A stretch of 64,000 bases of DNA from Frankineae bacterium MT45 (lineage in GTDB: Bacteria; Actinomycetota; Actinomycetes; Mycobacteriales; Jatrophihabitantaceae). Positions 26,087 through 35,810 of this stretch are shown here, piece after piece. The stretch is from the NCBI GenBank assembly GCA_900100325.1, contig LT629697.1, positions 496,001 to 560,000 of the forward strand. Reading direction: 5' to 3'. A program made the position numbers and the translations under genes. Under the pieces are notes generated by a model, which worked only from the letters and a program-made list of their open reading frames with translations, searched no databases and was not told the DNA's origin. The stretch's first letter is position 1; each line of letters starts with the position of its first letter.

Positions 26087-26955
26087 GCGTTCTGGGATTC
26101 AACCGCTACGGCAAGGCTGAGGTACGGCTGGTGCACGTCTCGCGCGGTACCGCCCCCGGCGGCGGCGATCAGCTGAAGGACTGGAGCGTCTCCAGTTCCC
26201 TCTCCGGCGACCTGGCCGCAAGCCACCTGAGGGGCGACAACTCCAACGTGCTGGCGACGGATACCCAGAAAAATACGGCCTATGCCTTCGCCAAGCGGCT
26301 CGGCGGGATCGAGCCGGAGGCCTTCGCCATCGCCCTGGCCGAGCACTTCGTCGCCACCCAGGACCCGATCACGCGGGCTCGCCTCAGCATCGAGGAGTAC
26401 GCCTGGACGCGACTGCCGCCGGGCGAGCACTCCTTCGCCCGCAATGGGGGTGTGGTCCGTACCGCCACGGTGCTGCACGACGCCGAGCTGGGCACGTCGG
26501 TCGTCGGTGGATTGAAGGATCTCGTCGTCTTGAACACCACAGACTCGGAATTCTCCGGATTTCCCAGGGATCCGTACACCACGCTGGCCGAGACGACCGA
26601 TCGGATGCTGGCCACCGAGGTGAACGCCGCCTGGCGATTCCGCGGCACGGACGTCGACTGGGCCGACGCCTACGCCGCAGCCACCGCTTCGCTGTTGGAG
26701 GCCTTCGCCACGACGTACAGCTACTCCCTGCAGCAGACGCTGTACGCGATCGGCGAGCGGATCCTCAAGGATGTCCCGGCCATCTGCGAGGTCCGGCTGG
26801 CGCTGCCGAACAAGCACCACTTCCTGGTCGACCTCGAACCCTTCGGCCTGAGCAACGACAACGAGGTGTACTACGCAGCCGACCGTCCCTACGGACTGAT
26901 CGAGGGGCAAGTCCTGGCCGACGATGCCCCCGACGCCGGAATCGCTTGGACCTAG
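26083..26955 (+). CDS. Urate oxidase (factor-independent)
   Basis: 290 residues. Uricase signatures: NVLATDTQKNT with the catalytic Thr of the TD pair, SIEEYAWTRL, a VLNTTDSEFSGFP stretch and the C-terminal LPNKHHFLVDL. It oxidises urate with O2 to 5-hydroxyisourate without a cofactor. The ATG overlaps the stop of the xanthine dehydrogenase fusion, so urate made by the deaminase and by xanthine dehydrogenase is consumed by the same operon. Hydroxyisourate hydrolase, OHCU decarboxylase and allantoinase genes are not in the window and must be elsewhere. Confidence 0.93.
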   Translation: MSVLGFNRYGKAEVRLVHVSRGTAPGGGDQLKDWSVSSSLSGDLAASHLRGDNSNVLATDTQKNTAYAFAKRLGGIEPEAFAIALAEHFVATQDPITRARLSIEEYAWTRLPPGEHSFARNGGVVRTATVLHDAELGTSVVGGLKDLVVLNTTDSEFSGFPRDPYTTLAETTDRMLATEVNAAWRFRGTDVDWADAYAAATASLLEAFATTYSYSLQQTLYAIGERILKDVPAICEVRLALPNKHHFLVDLEPFGLSNDNEVYYAADRPYGLIEGQVLADDAPDAGIAWT

Positions 26956-27027
26956 CGGCGTGAGCTAGAGCTGGCCCGGTTCATCACGAACGGCCGCAGC
27001 ACCGAGCGTGATGGCTAGTATCTGGGG

Positions 27028-27657
27028 ATGAGTGATTCGACCACCCGTCAATCCCTGCACGGCATCGCGGAGTACGTGCTGGCCGCGCCGCAGTACGCAG
27101 TCTCAGGAACCATCCGGCTGCGGGCCACGGAGGGTGGCTTCGGCACGGTGGCCGACCCGGTGCTGCGGATCGAGGGCGACGAGTTGGTGGTCGGGGCGAT
27201 CCGGCGGATCCCGCTCAAGGGACATACCTACCGGACGCTCGCCGGCGAGGCCGGACTCCTGGCCGCTGACCTGCGCGGCGTCTACAGCGATGCTCCGGCG
27301 GTGGGGATCGACGACGAGATCAACCTCGACTCGGGTGAGGCGCTCCAGATTGCCGCTGCCTTTGGCTCGGCCGTCGCTGCGCTGGCCGCCCTGGATCCCA
27401 CTGCGACCCCGGTGCTCTGGCCGGAGCACTTCGACATCAGCGCGACGCTCGACGAGGTGAACTACGGCGTCAGCGCCGGCGACGGATACATCGATCGTCC
27501 GTACGCGTACGTCGGGCCGCACCGGCTACGCCGGGGCGACTTCTGGAACGCACCCTTCGGGGCGGCGGTCGCGCTCGGTGACGTTCCATCGGCCGACGAG
27601 GTGGCCGCCTTCTTCGCCGCGGGGCGGGCGGCCGCGGCGGCCGACCCGGTCGCCTGA
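27028..27657 (+). CDS. Hypothetical protein, 209 aa
   Basis: Not recognised. ATG 27028 follows TAGTAT at 6 nt (27016-27021), a leaderless arrangement, so it has its own promoter although it lies 72 bp after uricase. The protein is soluble and acidic with a segment LWPEHFDISATLDEVNYGVSAGDGYIDRPYAYVGPHR that looks strongly conserved in character (aromatic, Pro and His in fixed spacing). The C-terminus is Ala-rich helix. No membrane segment or signal. A hairpin terminator follows. A hydrolase or isomerase role cannot be argued from sequence alone. Confidence 0.8.
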   Translation: MSDSTTRQSLHGIAEYVLAAPQYAVSGTIRLRATEGGFGTVADPVLRIEGDELVVGAIRRIPLKGHTYRTLAGEAGLLAADLRGVYSDAPAVGIDDEINLDSGEALQIAAAFGSAVAALAALDPTATPVLWPEHFDISATLDEVNYGVSAGDGYIDRPYAYVGPHRLRRGDFWNAPFGAAVALGDVPSADEVAAFFAAGRAAAAADPVA

Positions 27658-27661
27658 TACA

Positions 27662-27686
27662 AACCGCAGGAATGTCCTAGGCGGTT
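27662..27686 (+). terminator. Hairpin after the 27028 gene
   Basis: AACCGC (27662-27667) plus AGG pairs with CCT and GCGGTT (27681-27686), with a 2-nt bulge and a 5-nt loop, 5 bp past the stop. No T tract. Confidence 0.55.
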
Positions 27687-27721
27687 GCAGCCGGGCGGGG
27701 AGAGCGGAGTAGAACCTTCTC

Positions 27722-28984
27722 ATGAGCGAAACCGTCTTCACCTACGGTGCTCCGGCCTTGAAGTTCGGTGCCGGGGCCTCCGCCGAGATCGGCTATGACC
27801 TGGCCCAGCTCGGATCCACCCGGGCCCTGGTCGTCACTGATCCGGGCATGGCCGCCACCGGACTGCCGCAGCGCGTCGCCGAACAGATGTCGCAGTTCGC
27901 GATCGAGGCGGTCGTCTTCGACCAGGTGAGCATCGAACCGACGGACGAGAGCATGCGGCGGGCCGCCGAGTGGGCCCGCGCCGCCGGCCCCTTCGACGCG
28001 GTCGTGGCCGTGGGTGGCGGGTCGTCCATCGACACCGCGAAGGCGGTGAACCTGCTCCTCACCAACCCGGGTGACCTCCTCGACTACGTCAACGCCCCGA
28101 TCGGCGGCGGGAACGCGCCGACCGTCCCGCTGCTGCCGCTGGTGGCGGTGCCGACGACCACCGGGACCGGGGCCGAGAGCACGACCGTCTGCGTGATGGA
28201 CGTGCTCTCGCTGAAGGTGAAGACCGGCATCAGCCATGCCCGGCTGCGTCCGGTGCTGGCCGTCGTCGACCCGGAGTTGACGATCTCGCAGCCGCCGATG
28301 GTGACGGCGTCGGCCGGGATGGACATCCTCTGCCACGCCCTGGAGAGCTACACCGCGCGGCCGTTCTCCTCCTACGAGCGCCGCACCGCTGCGCAGCGGG
28401 TGCCCTACTGCGGTTCCAACCCGATCTCCGACGTCTGGTCGGAGAAGGCCATGTCGCTGCTGTCGGGTGCCTTCCGAACCGCCGTCCGGGATGGCTCAAA
28501 CGTGATGGCCCGCGCCGACATGACGATGGCCGCGACCTTCGCAGGGCTGGGCTTCGGCAACGCCGGCGTGCATATCCCGCACGCCAACGCCTATCCGATC
28601 GCCGGGCGGGTCACCGGATTCCACCCGGCCGACTACCCCGGTGACGAGCCGATGGTGCCGCACGGGATGTCCGTCTCGCTGACCGCGCCCGAGGCGTTTC
28701 GCTTTACTTTCTCGGCCTCTCCGCAGCGGCACCTGCACGCGGCCCGTCTGCTGGATCCGAGTGCCACCGGCGACGACGAGTCGGTGCTGCCGGCGGTGCT
28801 GACCGCGCTGATGCGGGACATCGGCATACCCAATGGGATCGACGCGGTCGGCTTCGCCGCCACCGACGTGGATCTGCTAGTGGAGGGGTCACTGAAGCAG
28901 CAGCGCCTGCTGGCTATCGCCCCGAAGACGGTGCAGCCCGAGGACCTGGCCGGCATCTTCACGCGCTCGCTGTCGCTCTGGTAG
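27722..28984 (+). CDS. Iron-containing alcohol dehydrogenase, HOT/ADHFE1-like
   Basis: 420 residues. The Fe-ADH fold is clear: VVAVGGGSSIDTAKAVN (NAD loop), PTTTGTGAESTTVCV, GMDILCHALESYT (first metal His) and HIPHANAYP followed by VPHGMSV (later metal His). Overall pattern and length fit hydroxyacid-oxoacid transhydrogenase (ADHFE1), which couples gamma-hydroxybutyrate oxidation to 2-oxoglutarate reduction. Other Fe-ADHs remain possible. ATG 27722 is 6 nt after TAGAAC, a leaderless-type start. Monocistronic, with a hairpin following the stop. Confidence 0.83.
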   Translation: MSETVFTYGAPALKFGAGASAEIGYDLAQLGSTRALVVTDPGMAATGLPQRVAEQMSQFAIEAVVFDQVSIEPTDESMRRAAEWARAAGPFDAVVAVGGGSSIDTAKAVNLLLTNPGDLLDYVNAPIGGGNAPTVPLLPLVAVPTTTGTGAESTTVCVMDVLSLKVKTGISHARLRPVLAVVDPELTISQPPMVTASAGMDILCHALESYTARPFSSYERRTAAQRVPYCGSNPISDVWSEKAMSLLSGAFRTAVRDGSNVMARADMTMAATFAGLGFGNAGVHIPHANAYPIAGRVTGFHPADYPGDEPMVPHGMSVSLTAPEAFRFTFSASPQRHLHAARLLDPSATGDDESVLPAVLTALMRDIGIPNGIDAVGFAATDVDLLVEGSLKQQRLLAIAPKTVQPEDLAGIFTRSLSLW

Positions 28985-29007
28985 CCCGTACCAATCGCGT
29001 ACCGGGC
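28984..29007 (+). terminator. Hairpin after the Fe-ADH gene
   Basis: GCCCG-TAC (28984-28991) pairs with GTA-(C)-CGGGC (28999-29007) with one bulge, starting on the last base of the stop codon. Confidence 0.45.
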
Positions 29008-29148
29008 GTGTGCGCCGTCCGGGGAGTAAACCAAACGCGAACTAGACAGACGCCGCAAACCTGTCAGATTCGACGCCCTAATTCTGGCTATTTGCCGGAC
29101 TTTTGAGGGTTGCCAAACTCACAACATGATGCGAATGTTGCTCGGGAC

Positions 29149-29162
29149 TTACCCATGGGTAA
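29149..29162. promoter_or_regulatory. 14-bp perfect palindrome upstream of secreted hydrolase
   Basis: TTACCCATGGGTAA reads the same on both strands and lies 52 bp before ATG 29214. A second inverted repeat, CAACAT/ATGTTG (29122-29127 and 29135-29140), is just upstream. A dimeric regulator site is the simplest reading. The rest of 29008-29213 holds no gene. Confidence 0.55.
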
Positions 29163-29213
29163 CCGAAACCGCTTTCCGTCGCTGAGTATCGCGCAATCGA
29201 TCTGGGGAGAGAC

Positions 29214-30776
29214 ATGCGTCATCGCAACGTTCGCAAGAGATGGGTCGCCGCCGCTGGCGCGGTGGCCCTGATAGGCACGGCGGCCGCCGTCTCGGTGGGC
29301 ACGGAGTCGGGGGCCGGCGCAGTCGGTGCGGCCATTCCGAAGCAGACCAACGTCGGCGTCACGTCCTTCGACGGCACCAACATCCTCACCAACTTCTACC
29401 CCGCGCAGGGGCTGACGGTTGGGCAGACCGCCCCGACCGTGCTGGAGCCGGCTGCCTGGGGGATCCCGGCCTATGGGCCGGACACCGTCAACATCACCAG
29501 CGCGGGTATCGGCTCGTTCCACATCGACGGCGAGCTCGTCGGTCCGGCGACGCTCACCGCGCACGGCTACAACGTGGTCACCTGGGACAACCGGGGCTGG
29601 TTCGGCTCCGGCGGTGCGACCAGTCTCGACAGCCCGTATGTCGAAGGGCGTGACGTCAGCGCGATCATCAACTGGGTGGCCACGCAGCCCGGTGTCCAGC
29701 TCGACGGGCCGAACGACCCGCTGGTCGGCATGACCGGGCTCAGCTACGGCGGCGGTGTGCAGCTCTCGGCCGCGGCCTTCGACCACCGCATCGATGCCAT
29801 CGAGCCGAACATGAGCTGGTTCGACCTGGTGCACAGCGTGTACGCGAACCAGATCATCAAGGCCGGCTGGGGCAATCTCCTCTGCCTCACCGGGAACCTC
29901 GTCGGCGCCAAGTACGACACCGAGGTGACCAACCTCTGCAAGTCAGTCGGCAACGGGAACGTGACCGCGGCCGAGATCGCCTATGGCAACGCGGCGAGCC
30001 CGGGTCCGGTGATGGGTCAGATCACCACACCGACGCTGCTGCTGGCCGGCACCGGTGACACCCTCTTCCCGCTCGACGGTGACGTGCTCACCTACAACGC
30101 GCTCAAGGCGGCCGGCACCCCGGTGCAGATGGCCTGGTACTGCGGTGGCCACGGGATCTGCAACAACGACCCCGGGCCGTCGACCTACACCACGACGCTC
30201 GAGCTGAACTTCCTGGACAAGTACCTGAAGAAGCAGAGCATCTCCACGGGAGCGGCGTTCCAGTGGATCGACCAGTCAGGCAATTGGCACTCCGAGTCCT
30301 CCTACCCGCCGGCCGCGACGTCGTCGATCACAGCCTCCGGTAGCGGCATCCTCGGGGTGAGTCCCTTCAGCAGCTCGGGTGGCCTCATCGCGGCCGGAAA
30401 GGCGTCCAACGCCATCAACATCCCGCTGAAGGCGCCTGGTTCGGCCGTCGAGTCGGTGACGGGTGGCAGCCTCACCCTCAACTACCGCGGCCTGGCCACC
30501 AAGAAATCCACCGCAGTTGTCGCCCAGTTGCTGGACACGACGACCGGAAGAATCCTGGACGATCAGGGGACGGCTTTCCCGCTCATCCTGGACGGTGGCA
30601 GCCACAGCACGACCGTCGCGCTGAACATCAACCCGTGGCGCTTCGACCCGTCAAGCAAGGTGACTCTGCAACTGACCGACTCCTCGGGGCTCTTCTACTC
30701 CCAGCAGTCGCTCGGGACGGTCGCCATCACGGCGTCGCTCAACCTGCCGGCCTCGGCGGTCGGAGCGGCCAGCTAG
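29214..30776 (+). CDS. Secreted S15/CocE-type alpha/beta hydrolase
   Basis: 520 residues. An N-terminal signal peptide (basic RHRNVRKR, hydrophobic core, cleavage near 40) leads into a hydrolase domain with WDNRGWFGSGG, nucleophile elbow GLSYGGG, acid GTGDTLF and histidine YCGGHG. A C-terminal beta domain (about 360-510) resembles the jelly roll of X-Pro dipeptidyl-peptidase/CocE proteins. This order fits family S15 exported peptidases or acyl hydrolases; substrate unknown. RBS GGGGAGAG precedes ATG 29214. Its stop (TAG in the palindrome CTAG) overlaps the stop of convergent ureD. Confidence 0.85.
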   Translation: MRHRNVRKRWVAAAGAVALIGTAAAVSVGTESGAGAVGAAIPKQTNVGVTSFDGTNILTNFYPAQGLTVGQTAPTVLEPAAWGIPAYGPDTVNITSAGIGSFHIDGELVGPATLTAHGYNVVTWDNRGWFGSGGATSLDSPYVEGRDVSAIINWVATQPGVQLDGPNDPLVGMTGLSYGGGVQLSAAAFDHRIDAIEPNMSWFDLVHSVYANQIIKAGWGNLLCLTGNLVGAKYDTEVTNLCKSVGNGNVTAAEIAYGNAASPGPVMGQITTPTLLLAGTGDTLFPLDGDVLTYNALKAAGTPVQMAWYCGGHGICNNDPGPSTYTTTLELNFLDKYLKKQSISTGAAFQWIDQSGNWHSESSYPPAATSSITASGSGILGVSPFSSSGGLIAAGKASNAINIPLKAPGSAVESVTGGSLTLNYRGLATKKSTAVVAQLLDTTTGRILDDQGTAFPLILDGGSHSTTVALNINPWRFDPSSKVTLQLTDSSGLFYSQQSLGTVAITASLNLPASAVGAAS

Positions 30777-31483
30777 AAAGCCCCGAGCGTGGTGCGGAGG
30801 GTCGCCTGATCGGCGACCCTCTGCGTCACGTCGGTGGCCGAGTGGACGACGGTCTCAGCCACGACGTCCGGACCGACCCGCAGTTCGGTGCGGACGCGGC
30901 GCTGCCCGGCCAGCAGCCCAGGCCACGCGACCAGGGACGGGTCGGCCAGGTCCAGGAACTGCCGAAGCAGTGGCTCACCGCCGCGAGTCACGCTCCAGCG
31001 CAGCGTGGCCGAGCCGGGTGCCTCGCCGGAGCGGCCGAGTACCAGCAATTCACGCCAGATCAGGGTCGACGTCGGCTGCAACGCGATCTCCAGTGAGACG
31101 TCGACGTGGCTGCCGGCGCAGACGATGAGCGCCCCCGGATCGGCGTCGAGGCTAGCGTGATCGCCGACCGTCACCGTCGTCCGCAGCGACGCCGGGCGTG
31201 GGGCCGATGCCGCCCGGCCCTGGGCAATGGAGGCGCCGGCGGCGATCAGCGAGGCCCGGGCGCCGTCACGGATCTCCAGTGATAGCGAGAGATCGTCACC
31301 GGGGAGTGGCCCGGCGGCCGACCCGACCAGGCAGAGGGCGCAGACGTCGGGCTGCTCGGAGAAGATCCGCCGGATCGTCAGCGGTGGAGCCGAGATGACC
31401 TCGGTCAACCGGGCCCCGGCATCGACGACCACGCTCGCCGCCGCCTGCAGGGTCCGATCCGGTGGCGCCAGGGCAGCACTCAT
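30773..31483 (-). CDS. ureD: Urease accessory protein UreD
   Basis: 236 residues. It has the loose UreD/UreH pattern: [17 protein letters not shown], an acid [28 protein letters not shown], and [15 protein letters not shown]. UreD with UreF and UreG forms the complex that loads nickel onto UreC. Its ATG overlaps the ureG stop by 4 bp and it is last in the ureABCFGD order common in actinobacteria. The sequence is divergent, as usual for UreD, so identification leans partly on position. Confidence 0.88.
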   Translation of the reverse strand: MSAALAPPDRTLQAAASVVVDAGARLTEVISAPPLTIRRIFSEQPDVCALCLVGSAAGPLPGDDLSLSLEIRDGARASLIAAGASIAQGRAASAPRPASLRTTVTVGDHASLDADPGALIVCAGSHVDVSLEIALQPTSTLIWRELLVLGRSGEAPGSATLRWSVTRGGEPLLRQFLDLADPSLVAWPGLLAGQRRVRTELRVGPDVVAETVVHSATDVTQRVADQATLRTTLGAF

Positions 31484-32178
31484 CCAGCCGCGACCTTCCG
31501 CACCCAGTCGGCCACCTCACCGGCGCCGGGGTCGGCGGCGATCGAGGTGAAGAGAAGCGGGCGGCCGCCGCGTACCGCTGTGGCATCGCGCTGCATCACG
31601 CTGAGGTCGGCGCCAACCAGGGGGGCCAGATCCGTCTTGTTGATGACCAGCAGGTCTGAACGGGTGACCCCGGGGCCACCCTTGCGGGGAACCTTGTCGC
31701 CGCCGGCCACGTCGATGACGAAGATCTGCTTGTGGATCAACCCGTAGGAGAAGGTCGCGGTGAGGTTGTCGCCGCCGCTCTCGACGAGGATCAGGTCGAG
31801 GTCGGGGTACTCCTCCTCCAACTGCTCGACGGCATCGAGGTTCGCTGAGATGTCGTCACGGATGGCTGTGTGCGGGCAGGCGCCGGTCTGCACGGCTCGG
31901 ATGCGCTCGGTCGGCAGGACGCCGGATCGCCTGAGAAACTCGGCATCCTCTTCGGTGTAGATGTCATTGGTGACGACGGCGATCTTCAGTTCGGAGCTGA
32001 GCGCCCGGCAGAGGGCGGCCACCAGCGCCGTCTTGCCGCTGCCGACCGGACCGCCGATGCCGATGCGTGGGATCGGCGAGCTGAGGCTGCCGCCACCCGG
32101 CGGGTCGCTGAACTGGTGGCCATGGGTAGTTCCGTCATTGTGGCGTGGAGCGGCAGGAGCCAATAAATTACGAGGCAA
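31480..32178 (-). CDS. ureG: Urease accessory GTPase UreG
   Basis: 232 residues. P-loop [11 protein letters not shown], then [28 protein letters not shown] (the conserved nickel-site CPH), [28 protein letters not shown] and the guanine motif NKTDLAP. GTP-driven nickel delivery to UreC. The N-terminus is about 30 residues longer than the core and is poorly conserved, so the start could be internal; it overlaps the end of ureF. Confidence 0.95.
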   Translation of the reverse strand: MPRNLLAPAAPRHNDGTTHGHQFSDPPGGGSLSSPIPRIGIGGPVGSGKTALVAALCRALSSELKIAVVTNDIYTEEDAEFLRRSGVLPTERIRAVQTGACPHTAIRDDISANLDAVEQLEEEYPDLDLILVESGGDNLTATFSYGLIHKQIFVIDVAGGDKVPRKGGPGVTRSDLLVINKTDLAPLVGADLSVMQRDATAVRGGRPLLFTSIAADPGAGEVADWVRKVAAG

Positions 32179-32845
32179 AGAGACGCATCTCCTCAGTTGA
32201 GTGAACCTCGGCCAGCAGGTCGAGGGCGGGGGCGGAGTCGGCCGGGAGTTGAGCCGGCGAGCAGGGGGCCGCGGCGGCCAGGGCGATCACTTCGATCTCC
32301 TCGGAGAGGGCCGAGGTGATGGCGTGGATCGCGTACGGGTCGAAGCCGAGGAGCCGGATGGCGGCCGATGCCGGTGCGGTGCAGGTGCCCAGCGCCGCGG
32401 CCCGAGCCGCCATCAGCGGCGTACCCCCGGCCAGGGCGCAGCCGGCGCCGAGGACCAGCGGCTGGTGAGGCGTGCCGATCAGCTGCCACGGAGTTCGCAG
32501 GTCAGCATCACCGACGGTGGCCTGAACCAGCCGCCGTAGCCCGCTGCCGAGTGCGCGGGATGCGCTCCGCAGCGCCTCCGACGGCACCCGGGCGCTGAAC
32601 TCGCAGTCCAACTCGAGCCACTCCGCGGGCGTCGCCCCCTCCTGCCAGGCCCGGCAGGAAGCGGCGGCGAAGGCGGCGGCAACCCGTCCGGCGGTGCGCA
32701 GGCGCGCCGCGCAGAACTCCTGCACAGACGGCAGATCCGTCACGAAGCCGGCACCGATCGCCGCCTCCATTCCTCCCGAGTGCGAATGCGCGCCGGCCGG
32801 GGAGCGGGAGTCCAACAGCAGCAACAGACGGGCCGAGACCTCCAT
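32168..32845 (-). CDS. ureF: Urease accessory protein UreF
   Basis: 225 residues, all-helical. N-terminal [23 protein letters not shown] matches the UreF motif (D-S--P-G---HS-G-E). Later [10 protein letters not shown] and [13 protein letters not shown] are family features. UreF gates UreG activity during nickel loading. There is a 27-bp gap after ureC. No ureE gene is present, as in many actinobacterial urease clusters. Confidence 0.9.
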   Translation of the reverse strand: MEVSARLLLLLDSRSPAGAHSHSGGMEAAIGAGFVTDLPSVQEFCAARLRTAGRVAAAFAAASCRAWQEGATPAEWLELDCEFSARVPSEALRSASRALGSGLRRLVQATVGDADLRTPWQLIGTPHQPLVLGAGCALAGGTPLMAARAAALGTCTAPASAAIRLLGFDPYAIHAITSALSEEIEVIALAAAAPCSPAQLPADSAPALDLLAEVHSTEEMRLFAS

Positions 32846-32872
32846 CAGCAGGTCTCCATCAGTAGTCCTGCA

Positions 32873-34597
32873 TCAGAAGAGGAAGTAGCGCTGAGCCATC
32901 GGCAGTTCGGCCGCCGGCTGCGGCTCGATCAGCTCGCCGTCGATGCGCACCTCGAAGGTCTCGGAGTCGACGTCGATCCTCGGAAGTGCCGTGTTCTGCG
33001 GCATGTCTGCCTTGCTGCGGCCGGAGATGTCGGCCGTCGGAACCAGCGGTCGGTCGCTCGACCAGCGCTCGGCCAGCCCGTTCTCCAATGCCAGCGGCGA
33101 CACGAACTGCAGGCCGAGGCGGGCAGCCAGCCCGCCGAAGGCGCCGAACATCGGCCGCGGCAACTGCGGCTGCGGGGTCGGGATCGAGGCGTTGGCGTCG
33201 CCCATGTTGCCCCAGGCGATGACGCCGGACTTCAGCACCACGTGCGGCGACACCCCGAAGAACGCGGGCTCCCAGAGCACCAGGTCGGCCAGCTTCCCGA
33301 CCTCGACCGAGCCGATCTCGCCGTCCAGGCCGTGGGCCACTGCAGGTGCGATCGTGTACTTGGCGATGTACCGCTGAGCGCGCTGGTTGTCGGCGACGGT
33401 GTCTCCGGGGAGTGAACCCCGGCGCTGCTTCATGACGTGCGCCGTCTGCCAGGTGCGGATGATCGTCTCGCCGATCCGTCCCATGGCCTGCGAGTCGGAG
33501 CCGATCATCGAGATCGCCCCCAGGTCGTGCAGCACATCCTCGGCGGCCATCGTCGACGGGCGGATCCGTGACTCGGCGAAGGCCAGGTCTTCGGGGATAG
33601 AGGACTTGAGATGGTGGCAGACCATCAGCATGTCGAGGTGCTCGTGCAGCGTGTTCTGCGTGTACGGGCGGGTTGGATTCGTCGAAGAAGGCAGCACATT
33701 CGCATGCGCGGCGACCCGGATGATGTCCGGTGCGTGCCCGCCGCCGGCGCCTTCGGTGTGGTACGTGTGGATCGGACGCCCGCCGATCGCGGCAAGCGTG
33801 GACTCCAGATAGCCGGCTTCGTTGAGGGTGTCAGTGTGGATCGCGGTCTGCACACCGGCGGCCAGTCCCACGCTCAGGCAGGCGTCGATCGCCGCCGGGG
33901 TGGTGCCCCAGTCCTCGTGCAGCTTGAAGCCCGCGGCTCCGGCCCGCAGCTGCTCCCAGAGACCCTCGCGGGAGACGGTGTTCCCCTTACCGAGAAGGAC
34001 GATGTTCACCGGCCATTCGGTGAGTGACTGCATCATCGCAGCGAGCCAGAAGGAGCCGGAGGTGACCGTCGTTGCCTTGCTCGAGTCGGCCGGGCCGACG
34101 CCTCCCCCGATCAGCGTGGTGATGCCGGCGGCGATGGCCACCGGGATCTGCTGCGGCGCAATGAGATGGACGTGGCTGTCGACGCCGCCCGCGGTGAGGA
34201 TCAGTCCGTTTCCCGCGATCACCTCGGTGGAGGGTCCGATCACCAGCTCGGGGGATACGCCGTCCATCGTGTCAGGATTCCCAGCCTTGCCGAGTCCGAC
34301 GATGCGCCCGTCCCGTACACCGACGTCGGCCTTGATGACGCCCCAGTGATCGAGGACGACGGCCCCAGTGATCACCAGGTCAGGGGTGCCCTCGGCCCGG
34401 GTTGCGGTGGACTGCCCCATCGACTCGCGGATCACCTTGCCGCCGCCGAAGAGGGCCTCGTCACCGGCCCGACCGGCGGGCCCGCCGGCCCGATCCTCAG
34501 TCACCTCGATGAAGAGATCGGTGTCGGCCAGCCGCACCCGGTCACCGACGGTAGGACCGTAGAGCGCCGCATACCGTGCCCGGCTGATATCGCTCAC
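32873..34597 (-). CDS. ureC: Urease alpha subunit
   Basis: 574 residues, the normal length. Nickel ligands and catalytic residues are visible: [14 protein letters not shown] (HxH), GFKLHEDWG (carbamylated Lys), [22 protein letters not shown] (ligand and catalytic His), the mobile flap MVCHHL with its Cys-His, and GSDSQAMGR (Asp ligand). Hydrolyses urea to ammonia and carbamate. The GTG start overlaps the ureB stop by 4 bp. Confidence 0.98.
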   Translation of the reverse strand: MSDISRARYAALYGPTVGDRVRLADTDLFIEVTEDRAGGPAGRAGDEALFGGGKVIRESMGQSTATRAEGTPDLVITGAVVLDHWGVIKADVGVRDGRIVGLGKAGNPDTMDGVSPELVIGPSTEVIAGNGLILTAGGVDSHVHLIAPQQIPVAIAAGITTLIGGGVGPADSSKATTVTSGSFWLAAMMQSLTEWPVNIVLLGKGNTVSREGLWEQLRAGAAGFKLHEDWGTTPAAIDACLSVGLAAGVQTAIHTDTLNEAGYLESTLAAIGGRPIHTYHTEGAGGGHAPDIIRVAAHANVLPSSTNPTRPYTQNTLHEHLDMLMVCHHLKSSIPEDLAFAESRIRPSTMAAEDVLHDLGAISMIGSDSQAMGRIGETIIRTWQTAHVMKQRRGSLPGDTVADNQRAQRYIAKYTIAPAVAHGLDGEIGSVEVGKLADLVLWEPAFFGVSPHVVLKSGVIAWGNMGDANASIPTPQPQLPRPMFGAFGGLAARLGLQFVSPLALENGLAERWSSDRPLVPTADISGRSKADMPQNTALPRIDVDSETFEVRIDGELIEPQPAAELPMAQRYFLF

Positions 34598-34926
34598 AAG
34601 CTCACCCCATCCAGCGGGCCAGCCGATTCCAGCCGCAGACCGGGGACGATCCGCCTGCCGGCCAGCGCGACCAGATTCACCTCACGGGTGATGCCCGGTT
34701 CGAAGCGCACCGAGGTGCCGGCCGGGATGTCCAGGCGGTAACCCCAGGCCGACTCCCGGTCGAAGGTGAGCGCCGGGTTCGCGGCGGCGAAGTGGTAGTG
34801 CGATCCGACCTGGATCGGCCGGTCACCGGAGTTCTCCACAGTGAGCGACCTCTTGGCCCGGCCGGCGTTGAGTTCGATGTTGCCGTCGACGGGGACAACC
34901 TGACCTGGGATCAGCGGCCCGCTCAT
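34594..34926 (-). CDS. ureB: Urease beta subunit
   Basis: 110 residues from ATG 34926 (the longer upstream frame is inside ureA). [39 protein letters not shown] and VNLVALAG are classic UreB blocks. Separate from ureA, so this is a three-subunit bacterial urease. The ATG overlaps the ureA stop (ATGA). Confidence 0.97.
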   Translation of the reverse strand: MSGPLIPGQVVPVDGNIELNAGRAKRSLTVENSGDRPIQVGSHYHFAAANPALTFDRESAWGYRLDIPAGTSVRFEPGITREVNLVALAGRRIVPGLRLESAGPLDGVSL

Positions 34927-35225
34927 CCGATCGGCCCGTGGACGGTGACCAGCTTCGTCCCGTCCGGGAAGGTGCACTCGACCTGCACCGATTCGATCAT
35001 CTCCGGCACGCCTTCGAGGACGTCATCGCGGGTCAGCACCGCGCGCCCGCTGCTCATCAATTCGGCGACGGTTCGCCCATCGCGGGCACCCTCCAGCACG
35101 AACGAGGTGATGACGGCGACCGCCTCCGGATAGTTCAGCTTCAATCCGCGGGCCCGCCGCCGTTCGGCGACATCGGCCGCGAGTGTGATGAGCAGCCGCT
35201 CCTGCTCGTGTTGAGTTAGGCGCAT
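34923..35225 (-). CDS. ureA: Urease gamma subunit
   Basis: 100 residues from ATG 35225. [40 protein letters not shown] and [22 protein letters not shown] are diagnostic. It starts only 2 bp after the stop of the GNAT gene, so the urease genes are translated as part of a longer transcript that begins further right. Confidence 0.97.
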   Translation of the reverse strand: MRLTQHEQERLLITLAADVAERRRARGLKLNYPEAVAVITSFVLEGARDGRTVAELMSSGRAVLTRDDVLEGVPEMIESVQVECTFPDGTKLVTVHGPIG

Positions 35226-35227
35226 GG

Positions 35228-35797
35228 CTAAACCGTATTCCCGCCCGATTTCGGGCCGGTAAACCGGCGATGATCGTCCCGCGTGATGCGGTAGAGCACG
35301 TGCCGGCGCAGCGGGCCTTCGGGGACCATCGGATGGTCGAAGTCGCCGTCGAGGTCGTGCCACATCCCGATCCGCTCCATCACCGCGCGCGACGGCAGAT
35401 TCGCGACGACGGCCATGCTCACGATCTCGTCCAGACCGAACTCGTCGAAGCCGGCCACCAGCGACCGCCGGGCCGCCTCGGTGGCGAACCCTTGGCCCCA
35501 GGCTTCGGGCGTTAGCCGCCAACCGACCTCGACGCAGGGCGTGAACGCGGCCTCGAAGCGCGGTACGGCCAACCCGACGAAGCCGATGAACTGGCCGGTG
35601 TCGATCCGTTCGATGGCCCACATCCCGAAGCCGTTCGTGTCGATCGAGGCCTGGATGCGGTCGACGGCGGCGTCACTCTCGGCCCGGGTCAGCAATGCGG
35701 GGAAGTAGCGCATCACCTCGGGGTTGGCGTTCATCTCGGCGAACGGCTCGCGATCGGAGTCGCGCCAGCTGCGCATGATCAGGCGTTCGGTCTGCAC
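35228..35797 (-). CDS. GNAT acetyltransferase, RimJ/RimL type
   Basis: 189 residues from GTG 35797. [12 protein letters not shown] at the N-terminus, then [36 protein letters not shown] (acetyl-CoA loop, Q/R-x-x-G-x-A form GQGFAT) and [18 protein letters not shown]. This branch acetylates protein N-termini or small amines. It sits 13 bp after the cytosine deaminase and 2 bp before ureA, an unusual leading partner for urease. Substrate not predictable. Confidence 0.9.
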   Translation of the reverse strand: MQTERLIMRSWRDSDREPFAEMNANPEVMRYFPALLTRAESDAAVDRIQASIDTNGFGMWAIERIDTGQFIGFVGLAVPRFEAAFTPCVEVGWRLTPEAWGQGFATEAARRSLVAGFDEFGLDEIVSMAVVANLPSRAVMERIGMWHDLDGDFDHPMVPEGPLRRHVLYRITRDDHRRFTGPKSGGNTV

Positions 35798-35810
35798 GGG
35801 TGGTGTCCTG

